This document shows positions 1 to 12,160 of a DNA stretch of 64,000 nt, one piece after another. Each line of letters starts with the position of its first letter. The stretch's first letter is position 1. Under the pieces are notes generated by a model. It was not told the DNA's origin and did not search any database. It saw only the letters and a list, made by a program, of their open reading frames with translations. Made by a program: the position numbers and the translations under genes. Source of the DNA: Centroberyx gerrardi (Eukaryota > Chordata > Actinopteri > Beryciformes > Berycidae); NCBI RefSeq assembly GCF_048128805.1, contig NC_136017.1:17373807-17437806 (forward strand), written 5' to 3'.

Positions 1-273
1 CCGGTGAAAATAATTCCCTCTAAGCACAATTTGAATTGTATTAAAATAGGCTAAAATTAAATTTCCACATATCCTTCTATTAAAAAAATGACGGGGATCT
101 GTCTCTCTCTTACAGTGGCACCTATAGTCGCAGGCCTTTTGGATTTCGTGGCCACAATCTTCGCTTACATAGGCACCTTCTAGACTGGAGAGCCGCAGCT
201 GCGGGTCTGCCATAAGCGAAATATCTTCCTCCTCATCTTCATCGTTTTCCCGCGGATGAAACAATAATTTTGA
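1..273 (-). other. Unidentified open reading frame running off the left edge
   Basis: On the minus strand a frame stays open for 91 codons, from the first in-frame stop (at about 276) to the window edge. It starts with a strongly acidic stretch (D/E-rich, around 225-255) and then has several Cys and His residues (CGHE, CDYRCHC) before a basic segment. The only early Met codon lies inside, near 212. I do not recognise the family. The nearby Harbinger remnant suggests it may be transposon DNA, but this is a guess. A chance open frame cannot be excluded. Confidence 0.3.
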
Positions 274-1060
274 TTAGACAATAAAGTGAACGATGGTCAA
301 CCTGTTACTATGCAGATGTTCATTCATAATTTAAAGGGACACATAGTAAGGGGAGAGAGGGACGGGGAGAAGTGTTGCCAGGTTCTTAGTGACAAAACCC
401 TCGCAGTGCCAATTAAACCCAACCCATAAACAGCCCAATGATCAACGAAACTAGTCCAAAATAACAAATCAATAACAAAACTCCACAATACAACCCTGAC
501 AAACTTTATAAACAGCGTTTTAAGTCCTACAGCATTTATAACATTTCCAAGTACATTAAAAACCAAGAACCTGGCAACATGAGGAATGCAAGCTTTGTTG
601 ACAAACTAAGCTAGTAGTTCTGCTTGTCACCCTACCTTTATGAGCTTCAAAACTATATTTAGCGTTTGAATTTCACAATAATCTTTACACAGAATGAAAG
701 CCAAGGCTTTATTTTATTAAAATCTGATGAAACCTCAAAACAGCCAAAAAACGTAATTTACGACGTAAATCGTAATTTTAGACGTAATTTACACTAGGCC
801 TAATTGGTGGTAGGTAGTGGTGGTACCCAATCATGGAGATATCATGCACGCTATTGACTTGCGCACTAAGCTATGTGTATGTTTATCATCTGGCAATTTG
901 CTTATTCAGCACCATGGAGAGTGGCACGAAAACAGACACTGTCTGCCAAAAACAGTGATTAGCCCACAGCCCGAGGGTTGGTAGTAATAATCATGTCACT
1001 GATCAGGAATGTTTTATAGTACATGGTACTACAATGTAATATAATTTTATTGTGTTTAAA

Positions 1061-1228
1061 GGTACAAACCTCTCCATCGAAAACAGGATATACAACTACC
1101 CGCAGGCCAGAGCACGGAGAGTTGTTGAAAATGGATTTGGCATCATGGCCTCGCGTTTCCGCATCTTGAGCCGGCCCATTGACTGCTCTCCTGAAAAGGT
1201 GGTGATGATTGTCAAAGCGTGTGTGTAA
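1061..1228 (+). pseudogene. PIF/Harbinger nuclease (HARBI1-like) exon remnant
   Basis: The 55-codon frame reads like the end of a DDE_Tnp_4 (HARBI1-type) nuclease. It has a YNYPQARARRVVENGFGI segment followed by ASRFRIL, then a PIDCSPEK segment and a VKACV end. In the family this is where the third catalytic acidic residue (the E of RVVEN) lies and where an ALHNF motif normally follows. Here a stop follows VKACV and the ALHNF block is not readable. A TTTAAAG just before the start could be a weak splice acceptor. No Harbinger TIRs were recognised. It is a short fragment of a dead DNA transposon. Confidence 0.72.
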
Positions 1229-3340
1229 CCCAGGTCACTAATGAGTAAAATGTAAACAGTGTAAGAGGGCAGAGGCTTGTAACTCTCGCGGTGGAATCTT
1301 GCGGTGCAACTGGCAGCCAATCAGAGTGGCCTCTGTGTTACATACCGGCAGTAGGTGCTACGCATTAGTTGAATTGGATTGCATTAGGTGAATGGTGCTA
1401 CCGCAGGGAGAAGAGCTGCTGCAGATGTCCACCAAGCCGACGTTATCCATGAAAACCTGTTGAATGAAAGTTCCGAATGCCCGAATTGGCCAGGTTTTTC
1501 TTGAATATGGAGCAACTTTGATGGCGAGCTATTCCAACCATGAGACCAGGAGCCTAATCCTCAAGGAACAAGAATCAAGCTCATCAGCAATCATCATTTT
1601 CCTGCCAGGGCGGTAGGATATACTGCAGCCAGAGACTCGCACCATTCATCCCTATCCCCAATTCACTAACACACACTCTGTCCAGCACACTCCCATTCCC
1701 TTCAGACTTTGACTTAATCCCTAATTGACTAGATGGACAAACTCCTTGGACTGCCTTCCTTGTGCTGGAGAACGAACTAAGAACCACTAATAATTGTGAA
1801 TTGTGTGGGGTAGTGAAGGGGATATTTCCATCTTCATTCATACTGATTCCTCAGTGTTTTGTTTGGTTGTTTGTTTAATGGTTGTTTGTTTGTTGTTTAA
1901 TCAATGTTTTATCCAAATGATTATTGTGATGGGTGAGTGGAAAGAAATTTATATTGATACTTAAACTGTCTCACTATTTACTGGATATTGGATCCAATTC
2001 ACCTAGTTAAATGGTGAGGTGCACCTAACCTTAAAAGATTTTTGTATGGCCATAGTCGATGTTTGTTATGCTTTATTTTTCTATTTTTCCTTTTCCCTTT
2101 TCTATGCAGTTACAGTCTCCTGAGTCTTCCTTGAATGTTGTCATCAGTGTAATTGCTCCTCCTTATTTTGTATCCAGAATCTTCTGATCATTCTAGTCCA
2201 CATGATGTTTAGCTACCATACTCGCTGCAAATACATACAGTTGCGGTGTGCTACATGTGTGTACATAATTTCTTGTGCAACACAAGAGTCCTGCAGGTAT
2301 ATACCAAGTGCTCTGGTGGGCACCGTCACCTCATCAGGATAGGTCCTACCAGGAGAATGGAGGCATGTCTGGGAGCAGTTTGAAGGACTTTTTCTTGACG
2401 GAGTCTGGCATACTTCCATATCAAGAACGAGTTGCCCAGCGAGACACTGTGCAGTAATCATAATGAAGTTTGATGTGAGCCAATGATTAGCCCATTTTGC
2501 TTTCCCTCTGATGTGATCACTGTTACGTTTATTGATGTCACATGATAGCTTTACTTATGAGATACTGATATTGTGTTATGAGTACTACAGTTTTGTGCAC
2601 CAGGAGCGAAACCTCCTGACAGAATAAAAACGTTTTTGGGTTTGTAAACAATGTCACATAGATTTTTGTTAATCATTTAAAGTCATAGAATCAATATGAA
2701 TCAGATTTACATATATCAAAGTATATAAATCATGTTTCATCATTCACCTGGCCTTTTTACTCTACATAAACATAGGTTACACAACTTACAACACATCATT
2801 GCTTTATAAACATTGTCGGAATTACTTAAATTACTCTGCTTTTTGTCTGCATGCTAGCCAGGAACAATTGTGATGAACCTCTAACCTACATGGCAAAAAC
2901 AATAAAAAATTCCAAACATTTTCTTTTATCAGTAAAAATCACACACTAAGTGATTCTCGTCAATATAAAAATAAAATGATACAGGATTCGAACCGCTGTC
3001 TCAAAAGTGTAACACAAATCCTTTTATACACACATCTATATTTACAAAAGACACAAAGACATTTTAACATAACTTATTACAAATATAACAAATCAAAATA
3101 CAACATACAATCAAACTAACTCATAGAAAATTGACACAAATCAAAATACAACATAAGATTAACCTCACTCATACAGACATGACACAAAAATTAAAGAACT
3201 CTAAAAACTAAAAACAGAGACATCCATTCATACATACATTTAAAACAGAAAAACCATACCATTGTTGACACTGACAATTAATCAACACTAACAAAACAAC
3301 ATCAATGCCTAATAAACAAAACAAAAAATACAGTCTCTAT
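1229..3340. other. Intergenic, no gene recognised
   Basis: No convincing coding region was seen. The short frames at 1584-1841 and 2213-2461 lack recognisable motifs. From about 2640 the sequence becomes very AT-rich and A-rich on the plus strand. This probably includes the 3' untranslated tail of the minus-strand LINE that begins at 3342. Confidence 0.5.
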
Positions 3341-3341
3341 T

Positions 3342-4080
3342 TCACCAATTCCAAACTAATTCTTTATTCTCATTTAACGTAATTAAAGTGTTCCCCTTCA
3401 AAAATAAATCAAATTTATGAACCCCGAAAATAAACCTATTTCTAACATCTTTCTTCATTGCACATTTGAATATATTCCACACATTAACAACCCTCTTCTC
3501 AAAATGGGCAATGTTCCTTCGTAAACTTATTGCTAACCTTGTGTGACTTAATATATAATTACATAGATTTATATTCTTCACACAATTCTCTTTGAGCACA
3601 CCAAAATACAAAAGAGCACTCCATGACTCATCAGCATTCAAAACAAAATCCAAACACCTCAATAATAAATCATATCATATAATAAATCAATAATACAAAA
3701 AAGTCATACAAACCTATACAATTAACAAACAGATGCCTCAGATCTTCAGGTTCCCATTTACATATATCGCAACATCTTTCAATCGTCCTGTCAATTTGGT
3801 GTAAAACTATATTCGTGTATATTTTATTGTGTCTAATCCTGAAATCATTATCCTCACATTCAATGCTATTTTCTTTTATTCTCCATTTTTTCCACACTTT
3901 TTCCTGATCAAAGTCAGGCATAGTCCTCTCCCAAAATTTCAGGGAAGCTGGTGGCTGCCGCTCCCTGGATACAAACCATTTATACATTTCTTGAGTTTTT
4001 AAGACACTCATACATTTCCATTCTCCATTTTTAAATACTTTTAACTCTGGTAACTCCACTATGTTTTCTACTATCTGCAT
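3342..4080 (-). pseudogene. Tx1/L1-like LINE, C-terminal end of ORF2
   Basis: Two adjacent minus-strand frames (3670-4080 and 3342-3662) read as the tail of a LINE ORF2 downstream of the reverse transcriptase. The upstream piece has the WKKWRIKEN / DNDFRIRHNKIYTNIVLHQ pattern, followed by a zinc-knuckle-like CDICKWEPEDLRHLFVNC (CxxC...H...C). I associate this with fish Tx1/L1-clade elements. The downstream piece is the less conserved C-terminus. They are separated by a frame change and an in-frame stop, so the copy is dead. No reverse transcriptase domain remains upstream, so it is 5'-truncated at about 4.1-4.2 kb. Confidence 0.6.
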
Positions 4081-4332
4081 TTCAATTTCAATTATACTTT
4101 ATACTTTGTGAGTGTCCCATTGCCTCGGGACACTCTCTTGAATTTTCTCCATATAATTAGTTATTGTCCTCCTAGGCATCACATCATTATTATCCTTACC
4201 GTGTCATACATTGCAATTGCCGGCAAAAAATCAGGCACAACTTCATACTTGATATCCATCATACAATTTCCATTGACTCCAAAATAACAGTATACCAAAC
4301 ATTAACTCCAAAGTATCTCTTACAAATCTTAC

Positions 4333-4461
4333 CAGGGTTTCAAAGGATTGTTGGCCCTTGAGGCAATGCTCCTGTTCGAATTCCTCCATTGTCTCCAGCT
4401 TCTGGATGTGGGTGGCTGAATGGGGTGGCTCACTTCTTCCCACTCTCCTGAAAAGCAAATT
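4333..4461 (-). pseudogene. Isolated DUF4806-like exon
   Basis: On the minus strand an acceptor-like TTTGCTTTCAG is followed by a short frame with LETMEEFEQEHCLKGQQ and then a CTG|GTAAGA donor. The METxEEFEQ pattern resembles the start of the DUF4806 domain, which is frequent in fish proteins linked to transposons. The rest of the domain (the IGG...VRR part) was not found nearby. The call rests on motif memory and two plausible splice sites. It could be a chance resemblance. Confidence 0.33.
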
Positions 4462-5344
4462 CTGAAAGCAAATAGACCCTCTTATGTGCTTGCATTCATC
4501 TTTCTGTCCCTCAGACCTCTCAGACTTCACTTTAACTCTCTAGCCCTCATCCCTCTTTCAAGCCAGCTAGCAATTGGATTGATTTCTGAATTTACATGTT
4601 TCCATGGATATTTTGAAATAGCAAATGTAAGAAATGCACCACACTGTACAGCCCTGCTGTAAACCATAACTTAAACCATAGGGCATATACCCTAACCGCT
4701 AAAACTAAGAGGTCCAGTAACGAAGATTTGTCTTCAAAACTGACAAATATGACAGTAGTTGAAACTTAATTATGTGTCCTGTTCAATTTATTTTGATGCT
4801 TTTCGACACAGTCTTCAACACTTCAGCACTTACTTCCTGTGGTAATGGGAAACCTTAAGTTGATCTCCTTCTCAGACCCTTTGTGTGTTGAATCTGTAAG
4901 ACAAAACAGTCTGTTGAGGGCCTCATTAGTCTGGATCAGTTGAAATAATCAAAATAATAGAGAACAGCAAATAATAGAGCTGCTACAGTTTCCCATCATG
5001 GTGATCAATTCTGAGAAATATTTAGTCACTTTTACCTTTTTTTTGGGGGGGGGGGGGTATTGTGTGTCAGTGTGTATGTGCTTGTATGTGAGATTTCAGG
5101 GAGGATGGTGAGTGTGTGTGATTGTGTATGCTACAGCAATATCATTATCAGTCCTAGTAGGTTGTGATGAGTAGTTATAGGAGCCAAACTAAAAGTTGGT
5201 ATTGATAATAATGATGATGGTAATAGGTAACCTAAATAAACCAGCATTGTATAGGTGATGAACGTAATGATGAATGGAGATTCAAATAATTGCAAAAAGA
5301 AATGATGATTACTATGATTGTAACTAGAGCTAACAATCAATAAA

Positions 5345-5715
5345 AAAGAAAAAATCTAAATCGCAATATGAACTTCTGCAATTTCCAAATCACAGAGGCT
5401 GCAATTAATTACTTAAAAGAGAGGTGTCTAAAATGGATTTCTGAACAAGGTGTTTTAGAGCCGCAGGTAATCTTTGGTTCATGAATCAAGTACAATATTA
5501 GTGAAAACCTTTCATCATACTCAAACTCAGTAAATCCTACACACTGACATGATTTTTTTTTTAAGAAAATCACTTTTCTTTAAACAATTTTAAAGTTTTA
5601 AAAAAATGTATGACAAGAAAAACTTGTGATAAATTTAATCACAGTTTAAATCGCAATTGCAATATTCTATCAAATAATCGCAATTCGATTTTTTGTCAAT
5701 ATCGTTCAGCCGAAA
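5345..5715. repeat. Degenerate hAT MITE related to the copy at 37717
   Basis: The stretch is rich in AAATCGCAAT-type sequence and ends in ATCGTTCAGCC. Together these match the interior and the TIR (GGGCTGAACGAT inverted) of the better-preserved element at 37717-38079. The left terminus is not readable. Confidence 0.4.
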
Positions 5716-6489
5716 TTGTAACAAAGGATATGTTACATATGAAAGATTCCGAAAACAAAACTAAGTTAAAGCCCCTACGTGTAGAATTTGTATCTGATTA
5801 TATCATCCTCCAGTTAATTTTGATACCATAAAAGTTTGTCAGTAGAGAAATGAGACGCAGAGAAAATTGGTCTAGTCTGTGTCGCTTTCAGTCTGTTCAT
5901 TCTCTGTGTCCGGGGTTACAAACTGGCGCGAAGTGCCGTACTGACTTACAGCAGAAAGTCAAACCAAACCAGGTAGAAAACAGATGCAGTTTGAATGCAG
6001 ACTAGTTGCTTAGATTGAAGAGCGTGAAGATGGAGCGAAGCCTGCAAAGCTAGTTCAGGCAGACAACTCGAGTCGCACTGCGAAGTTTGTAATGACAAAA
6101 TGAAAATTTCATTAGGCTATGTTAAATTTGTGAAGAAAATAACTCAACAAAAAAGACGCCGAAAAAAACAAATACACCTCAATTGCTCAATGTTCATACG
6201 TCAAAATTTCTCGGTCTTCATCCAATCACCTGGAAGCCTATGGTATATAAATTCAGAACCGTGTTGGAAGAAGGAGTACTGGATTGTCAAACGAAAATGG
6301 ATCCTGTTATTGTAAGAGAATTGGTGGACTACAAAGTCCATAATAGATTCCCTCAGGGAATCTCAAAACAGCAGAGATAAGTGATCAAGAGAAGAGCTAC
6401 AAACTTCACAATGAAGGGTAAATATAATCCTACAATATCCTGTAATTGTAGTGTTAGCCCAATCTGTGCTCAACAGTTCATGAGCGCCA

Positions 6490-6716
6490 CCCTCACCAGA
6501 TGGAGAGCTTTACTACATATGCCGTAGGAAGCAAAATAAAGAGGAGCACCTGGCTAAGGTGGTTGCAACTGCCAAGGAGGCAGATGCAGTGTTTGAGGAA
6601 TTCCATTCCAGTAGTTTTGGGGCACACTGTGGTGTTGAGAAAACTCACCATGCCATAATCAGCCGATATACTGGCCTGGTGTGGAAGCTGACATCCGCAA
6701 ATGGGTAAGTTAACAG
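6490..6716 (+). pseudogene. Ginger transposase, zinc-binding (H2C2-like) exon
   Basis: This exon encodes a region with YYICRRKQNKEEH followed by FHSSSFGAHCGVEKTHHAII. The spacing matches the first half of the integrase zinc-binding domain (FH...GAHxGxxKTxxxI), which in this family precedes the DDE core and helps hold the DNA ends. It ends near a GGGTAAGT donor-like sequence. A further short exon (about 6880-6955) with an NPSEQISRRK-like reading leads to the core exon at 7035. Identity as an integrase N-terminal domain is clear; the exact exon limits are estimates. Confidence 0.65.
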
Positions 6717-7034
6717 GGGAATTCAATCTACCACAAAATTTCACATGTACAAAATAAAACCTAGTAGAATGGAATCTGTATTTGGGATTACGATGAACTG
6801 TATGAAGTTCAATCACCATCATGCGTATAAGGAAGCACAAGGCCTGTGATGATACATTTGTGGGCATTCCTTTTTTTAGATTGGTCAATGCCCAGATTGC
6901 TAATCCAAGCGAACAAATCTCAAGGAGAAAAGTCAGTACAACCCAAAAGAGGTGAGTTCATTTGTTTTACTAAGTGTTCTTGTCAACACTCAATATTGAG
7001 TCATACCTCATGCTCATCTAATTATCTCTTTCAG

Positions 7035-7242
7035 ATCACAGAGCCATTTGAGCTTGTGGGGATGGACCTGGTCAAATTGACAGTAACTGAGAATGGTAAC
7101 CAGTACATTTGCGTAATGGTTATTATTTCACAAAATGGGCTGAGGCCTACCCTCTAAAAAGTAAGTCAGCAGAGGAGGTCACCACTTGCATTCTTGATTT
7201 TGTATACAAATTTGGTGCACGTCAAAGACTGCTTACAGACCA
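7035..7242 (+). pseudogene. Ginger transposase, integrase core 5' half (split exon)
   Basis: After a CTCTTTCAG acceptor the frames read ITEPFELVGMDLV (first catalytic Asp in GMDL). Next comes a YFTKWAEAYPLK segment, and then KFGARQRLLTD, which carries the second catalytic Asp. The reading stops abruptly at this Asp because the CACTA element begins at 7243. The motif resumes at 19900 with QGTEF. The known role of the domain is to cut and join transposon DNA ends. The family resembles the Gypsy integrase, but the intron structure and the accessory domains downstream favour Ginger over an LTR element. Confidence 0.75.
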
Positions 7243-7600
7243 CACTGTAAACCCTGATAAGTTCACTTTACTTAAAAAAAAAATGAGGAAACTCGTTGCC
7301 TTAACAAAACTGAGTAAAGGAAACTAGTTTGTTAACTAACATGTACTTTTAAGTTTAAGTAAACTTGGCAATTTAGAGTAAATTAAACTAGCATTAGTTA
7401 CTGCTACTCAGAATCATGCTTTCTGATAAATCAATAACTTGAGTTGTCAATACTTAAATGAATAGTACATCTAACTAATTAATGTAAGTAAGATGAACTA
7501 ATGAACCCAATTCCTGTTGACTTTGTTTTAAGCTGAAAACACTTGATATTTCACATCCACTACACTTAATTAAACTGAGGAAACTCATTGCCTCAATATG
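7243..7600. repeat. CACTA left terminal and subterminal repeat region
   Basis: It begins with the CACTGTAAACCCT terminus. It then carries repeated ACTTAAA/TTTAAGT units and two copies of GAGGAAACTC(G/A)TTGCCT at about 7285 and 7577. Subterminal repeats are the known transposase-binding sites of CACTA elements. Confidence 0.75.
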
Positions 7601-8088
7601 TTTGAGTATAGGCTACTCACTACTTTTAGATACAAAGCACATCACAGGTCACAGTTTAAATAATTTATTGTTAACAAACAACAATTTAAAAACATTGCAC
7701 AAATGTAACTGCACAGACCTGCAGGCAAGAAAGAAGAACAATATTTCAATGTTCTTTCACCCTAAACAGACATTTCACAACTTTGCCTGCAAAAGGTCTG
7801 AATTTTCTGTATGGGGAAAAAAGTAATCTCAGATCAATTTTACTGTGGAAAGTAAAACATAAAAATATGGGTGGAAAATAAAGTAAATCCCCACTTCACA
7901 GACCACAACTGCATTATGTTTAGCTTTGCAATTAGCTTTAGTTAAGAACATTTTAGATAACTTCCAACATGTAAAATAAAACATTAAATGGCTGGAGAGA
8001 GGACTCAGGCTGCACTTTGTATTCATATGGCACCTACAAGTTTGCTTGTAATCATAAACCTTGTAAAAGCTTGTTTACTATATTAAAT

Positions 8089-8330
8089 AGACGAACCAGA
8101 TCATTGCTGTCAAAAGGTCTGAATTTTCAGTTCAAGGTAAGGAGGTGGAGGAGGAAAGAAAATGAGGAGATGGAGGAGAAAGGAAAGGAGGAGTTAGAGG
8201 AGGAAGGGCGTAGGTAGAGAAGGAAGGGAAGAGGTAGAGGAGGGAGGGAGGAGTTAGAGGAGGAAATAGACCAACCAGATCATTGCTGTCAAAAGGTCTG
8301 AATTTTCAGTTCAAGGAACAAAGTAATCCA
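8089..8330. repeat. Duplicated segment flanking a GA-rich minisatellite
   Basis: A ~48-bp segment beginning ACCAGATCATTGCTGTCAAA occurs at 8094 and again at 8274. Part of it (AAAGGTCTGAATTTTC) also occurs near 7793. Between the two full copies lies a purine-rich tract (about 8140-8270) of AGGAGG/GGAGAA repeats. Confidence 0.7.
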
Positions 8331-8433
8331 AGAACAGCTGGAACATGGGAAATAACACATGCAAGGAATGAAAAAAGTCTTGTGTGCTGGCTACACACTG
8401 TTACCTGCTTCAGTCTGCACAAATGCAGATCAT

Positions 8434-8751
8434 CTACACGGACAGATTGTTTTTTAATGTTTGCAACTTTGGTGTAAGGGTTTTGGGGCCCAGACTAAAC
8501 AGCACTCTTTGTATGAACTCAAAGGTGTTCTTCATTCCCTTTGGGTAGTTGAGGTGGAGCGCATAGATGAGGCCAAAGAAGGTATACATAGCCTGCGGTA
8601 GGCTTTGAAGATTGTCCATTACAATCGTTCCGTCAACGATGATGGCAACCATAGAGGGCGTCAGGTGCAGCGAGTTTGGTTGTTGCTCAACTGGCTCTGC
8701 AAAGAGGACACCCACTGGAATGTGGCGGAAGGAGTCAGCAGCATCAGGGTC
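8434..8751 (-). CDS. PB1/SAMD3-like protein, last exon
   Basis: A TGTTTGCAG acceptor (minus strand) precedes a frame of about 105 codons that ends in a stop at 8434. It contains PSMVAIIVDGTIVMDNL, QAMYTFFGLIYALHLNYP and KGMKNTFEFIQRVLFSLG. From memory these match the C-terminal part of the large fish family annotated as sterile-alpha-motif-domain-containing 3-like, with the pattern LGLxYALNxxYPKxLKxTFExxQ. It is on the same strand as, and in the right order with, the exons at 14896 and 15252. One or more middle exons are not recognised in the repeat-filled intron between. Confidence 0.62.
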   Translation of the reverse strand, partial: DPDAADSFRHIPVGVLFAEPVEQQPNSLHLTPSMVAIIVDGTIVMDNLQSLPQAMYTFFGLIYALHLNYPKGMKNTFEFIQRVLFSLGPKTLTPKLQTLKNNLSV

Positions 8752-9521
8752 CTGCAAACAAAGGCATCTTAATCACCTTTACAGCATTACCATACCCCAC
8801 ACTGATTCTATACGCATGCATGCATGCCATGCATGCACGCACATAGCCCATATTGGCCCATATAAGGCAATTACCCTGATTATAAGAACCCCTCCCCCCC
8901 TTTCAACACATGTGACTTTGGAAAGAAATTCATACATAGGCATTAACTTCACTATTTATATTTGTCTAAAACTAATTTAAGTATAAGCCTTTCGATAAAA
9001 AATTGCTTTAAGATAATGAAAAACATAACACATTCAATCAGTCCCGAGTCAGTCCTATACAAAGCACCTTCCAGCTGTGCTACTCAACACATTACAGAAA
9101 CGCATTACATTTGCACTGCTTGTACTGCACTACCTTTTTGGAGAGATTTCATGACCATTTTTTCCCCATTTGTAAAGTAATTGAACCATGTTCACTTCGA
9201 AGTTGTGGAAAATGCTTTTCAATGGAACTGTAGCCATTGAAACAGTAATACTCCTGAAGGTGAAAGTACATGTCTACTTTGTGATTTATGAGAAAATGAG
9301 AATGAGATTAATTTTATGTTCTACTGACCAGCAGATGTTGATCTAAGAAATGTGTTGTATAGCGAAATTTCTTCTGTATTTAGGAATTTCTTTTGGCTAG
9401 ATGATTATGAAAAACAAGCTACGTTTTAGAAAGGGTAGCTTCCATATTCAGGGATGCAAACTCATGGAGTGAAAAAGGTGACAGATACTAGGGCAGACAC
9501 AAAACAACTCAAATCATTCAC

Positions 9522-9887
9522 TTAAAGGGTAACTTCGGTATTTTTCAACCTGGACCCTATTAACTAAGTCTCGCTCAAGTCTCGTGAGAGTTGAGTTGTT
9601 GCAGGAAGTTACACACAGACCGGATCAAGCGAAAGCTAAAGAAAATTTTAGAGAAAGTTTCATTTCTCTGTAGGGTCCTTTCCATAATGTTGTCAGACAC
9701 TTATAATAACAATCTGAGCCTGTCAGTGGCAAAAACAAGTACTTTTAGTGGACGTACATTGACGGTGCGATTTGCCCCGTCGGATTACATTGCAGCTCGT
9801 TTCGCGGCTGCCGGCGATGCGATCTCGCTCAATACTGGACCAATTTCAAGGTTTTCCAGGTTGAAAAATACCTTAGTTACCCTTTAA
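9522..9887. mobile_element. MITE with TTAA ends (piggyBac-like)
   Basis: The termini are inverted: TTAAAGGGTAACTTCGGTAT at the left and its approximate complement ending in AGTTACCCTTTAA at the right. Both have the inner motif TTTTTCAACCTGGA / TCCAGGTTGAAAAA. TTAA at both outer edges is the known piggyBac target. It is 366 bp long, has no transposase and lies inside the CACTA element. Confidence 0.78.
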
Positions 9888-10159
9888 GTGCCCTATTTTG
9901 GAATCAAAAAGGTGACTGTCAACCAAAGGTGATTAGTTTACATCTCTGCATCTGCTTGCTAAAGCATGGGGAAAAAGGAAGGATGTTCTGTTTGTATGAT
10001 ATCTGAGTTTGCTGACACACATGACACCCATGAAACTACTTGGTAGTGTCATGCATGGGCTGGGCACCTTGTGTATGACACTGATCAATCAACCAATGTA
10101 GTAACTACATTGCTGTTTGTTTGAAGTTGATCATACAGACCTTGCTGGTTTTCAACTAA

Positions 10160-10405
10160 CAGGTGAGGGTATTTATCAATACACAGGATGTTAATATCCC
10201 TTGTGCCATAATCCAAGGTGAGCATTCCTATGGAGGCCCCGTTCAGAGTTTAACAGAATGATATACTACCATACCAGTAAGTACCATAGAAAACATCAGG
10301 CTACACCGTCATAACTCTACAGCACCATAAGACAGGCAACATTCACCAGCTACCTACTCTAGTTTCAGGGTGAGTGTAGGCAAATCATTGGGGTTATCAA
10401 GTGGG
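10160..10405. repeat. Dispersed repeat family, copy A
   Basis: The segment from TATCAATACACAGGATGTTA through GACAGGCAACATTCACCAGC to a GGTGAGTGTAGG end recurs in diverged form at about 36536-36785 and, in part, at about 41020-41150. No TIRs or coding capacity were seen, so the family is unnamed here. Confidence 0.6.
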
Positions 10406-11235
10406 CACCCTCCTTCACCCATGTTTCGTTGAATGAGGCCCACGACACTCAAGAAGTCTCAACAGTGTATTCCAGCGTCCCAGAACCCCCCCCCCCCTTT
10501 GCCCAGACTCAGCAGACCCAAGTCCACCACACTGCCGCTGCTGTCACCTGCACCTGTTTATCAACAACACTACATTACTCTACACACTACCATCAATATC
10601 CCTTTCTATTCAGAGCATTAACTTACACACTACATCAAAACCACACCAAGTGACCTACTATGAACTTTACATCCTACACTTGCCCAAGTAGAGAGCAGAT
10701 ACCGACCAACTCCGCATATCCACATTGTATCTGCTTACGCCAAGCTAAGTCGGTCTGGCCCTGCTGGCTTGACCGGCAGCTTCTTAATGAATGCCAGGGC
10801 CCGCTCAGCTGTCCATCCACCCTCAATGTTTCTCCAAGTCACACGATTAATCAACGCCCTAGAAGGCTACCTCAATATTTCTACTAGACACTTAGGCCCT
10901 GTTTATAAATTGTATTACCAAACAAGTGTGCAAACAAATGTTCACTCATGCCACCAAGCTAATGCTAACATGCTAATGCTGGCACAAGGCTAATACAAGC
11001 ATGCTACCAAGCCAATGCTAGCAGAAGGCTAACTCAAATAAGCCATCTACCTACTTTGTGTCCCAGCTAGCATGTTTCCTCCTCATCCACAGCCATTCAC
11101 TGGCACTCATGGCTGCTTCTGACATAGTCTTAACTGCCTGCTTTAAACTCTGTCCACACCAAGAAGTGCTAATGTTGATCTGCCTACAAATCCTCTGCAA
11201 CCCACCTCAACAGGCATCAATCGTACATTCCAACC

Positions 11236-12160
11236 TCACTGCTGCACCTCAGCAGCCAAGTCAGAATACTTCCACATCTTCCTTTCATAAGCTTCATCTA
11301 CTGCATCTTCCCATGGCACTGTGAGCTCCACAAAATACACAATCTGTTCTGACTCTGACATAACACCAAGTCTGGTCTTAAATTTGACCTGACTATCTCC
11401 CTGGGGATCACAAGCTGTTTCTCTAAATCCACTGCCATTTTCCAATTTCGCCCTGCCCCTAGCCCCGCCCGTAGTTGCCCTGCAACCTGCCTGCCTAAAA
11501 TTGTTTCCTTCCTGGTCCTGTCTCCCTCTCTGACAAACTTAATCTTAGTACGCTCTCTCCTATCAGGCAATGAATTTATCTCTAGTCGCTTCCCCTCAAT
11601 TGCTGCTGCACCTAAGCACTTGATTATGTCTCCAGGTGCATCTTCCCTTTACAACCTGATAGTATTATGCCTAAGTGTAGCTATTCCTGAACACAGTGGG
11701 CAGGCAGGATCCTCACCTACCCATTGACTAAGATTTTGGGGAGAGGGTAACACATCATAAGTTTAGCACCTATGATCAATTTTATGCGGTTTGCCTCCAT
11801 CCCCCATAGCTCTCTCCAGCTGAGTTTCTTCCTCTCTACACTCTCCCACTTCATCCACTAGCCCTGCTTTGCCTGAGACACTGCCTTGGCATACCTTGCT
11901 GACTCCTCCTGTTGATGTATTTGATCTACAACCATGTTTCTCTGTTCTCTGATGAAGTTGCCTTACTCCATAACGGTTGCCCTATTCCCAGGCCTAAGAC
12001 CCCTCGTCCTTGTTGCACCTGCCCTACAATATCCCTATGTCTTAGAGCTGACTGCGCCTGTTGCACTGCCTCTCTTGGGTTCCATTTCCTCCCTGCTAAC
12101 ACGGGAAGTGCTGCACTCCTGACTGTTGGATCCTTAGATTCTGTCAGCATCAACTCCAAT
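11236..12160 (-). pseudogene. LINE ORF C-terminal region (zinc knuckle and endonuclease-like tail)
   Basis: Minus-strand frames read, in order: ESKDPTVRSAALPVLAGRKW, EAVQQAQSALRHRDIVGQVQ, a zinc-binding segment TYDVLPSPQNLSQWVGEDPA with CPLC, and a distal MAVDLEKQLVIP ... VELTVPWEDAVDEAYERKMW. I recall this series from very abundant fish reverse-transcriptase polyproteins, where it follows the polymerase (zf-RVT then an endonuclease-like domain). The frames change several times and stops interrupt, so it is a dead fragment. It sits within the CACTA element in the PB1 gene's intron. The LINE clade is not certain. Confidence 0.6.

Noticed and set aside
2985-3015. AGGATTCGAACC segment resembling a tRNA T arm
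   Set aside because: No acceptor, anticodon or D arm can be formed around it.
5038-5062. T/G homopolymer run as a regulatory G-tract
   Set aside because: Simple repeat with no supporting context.
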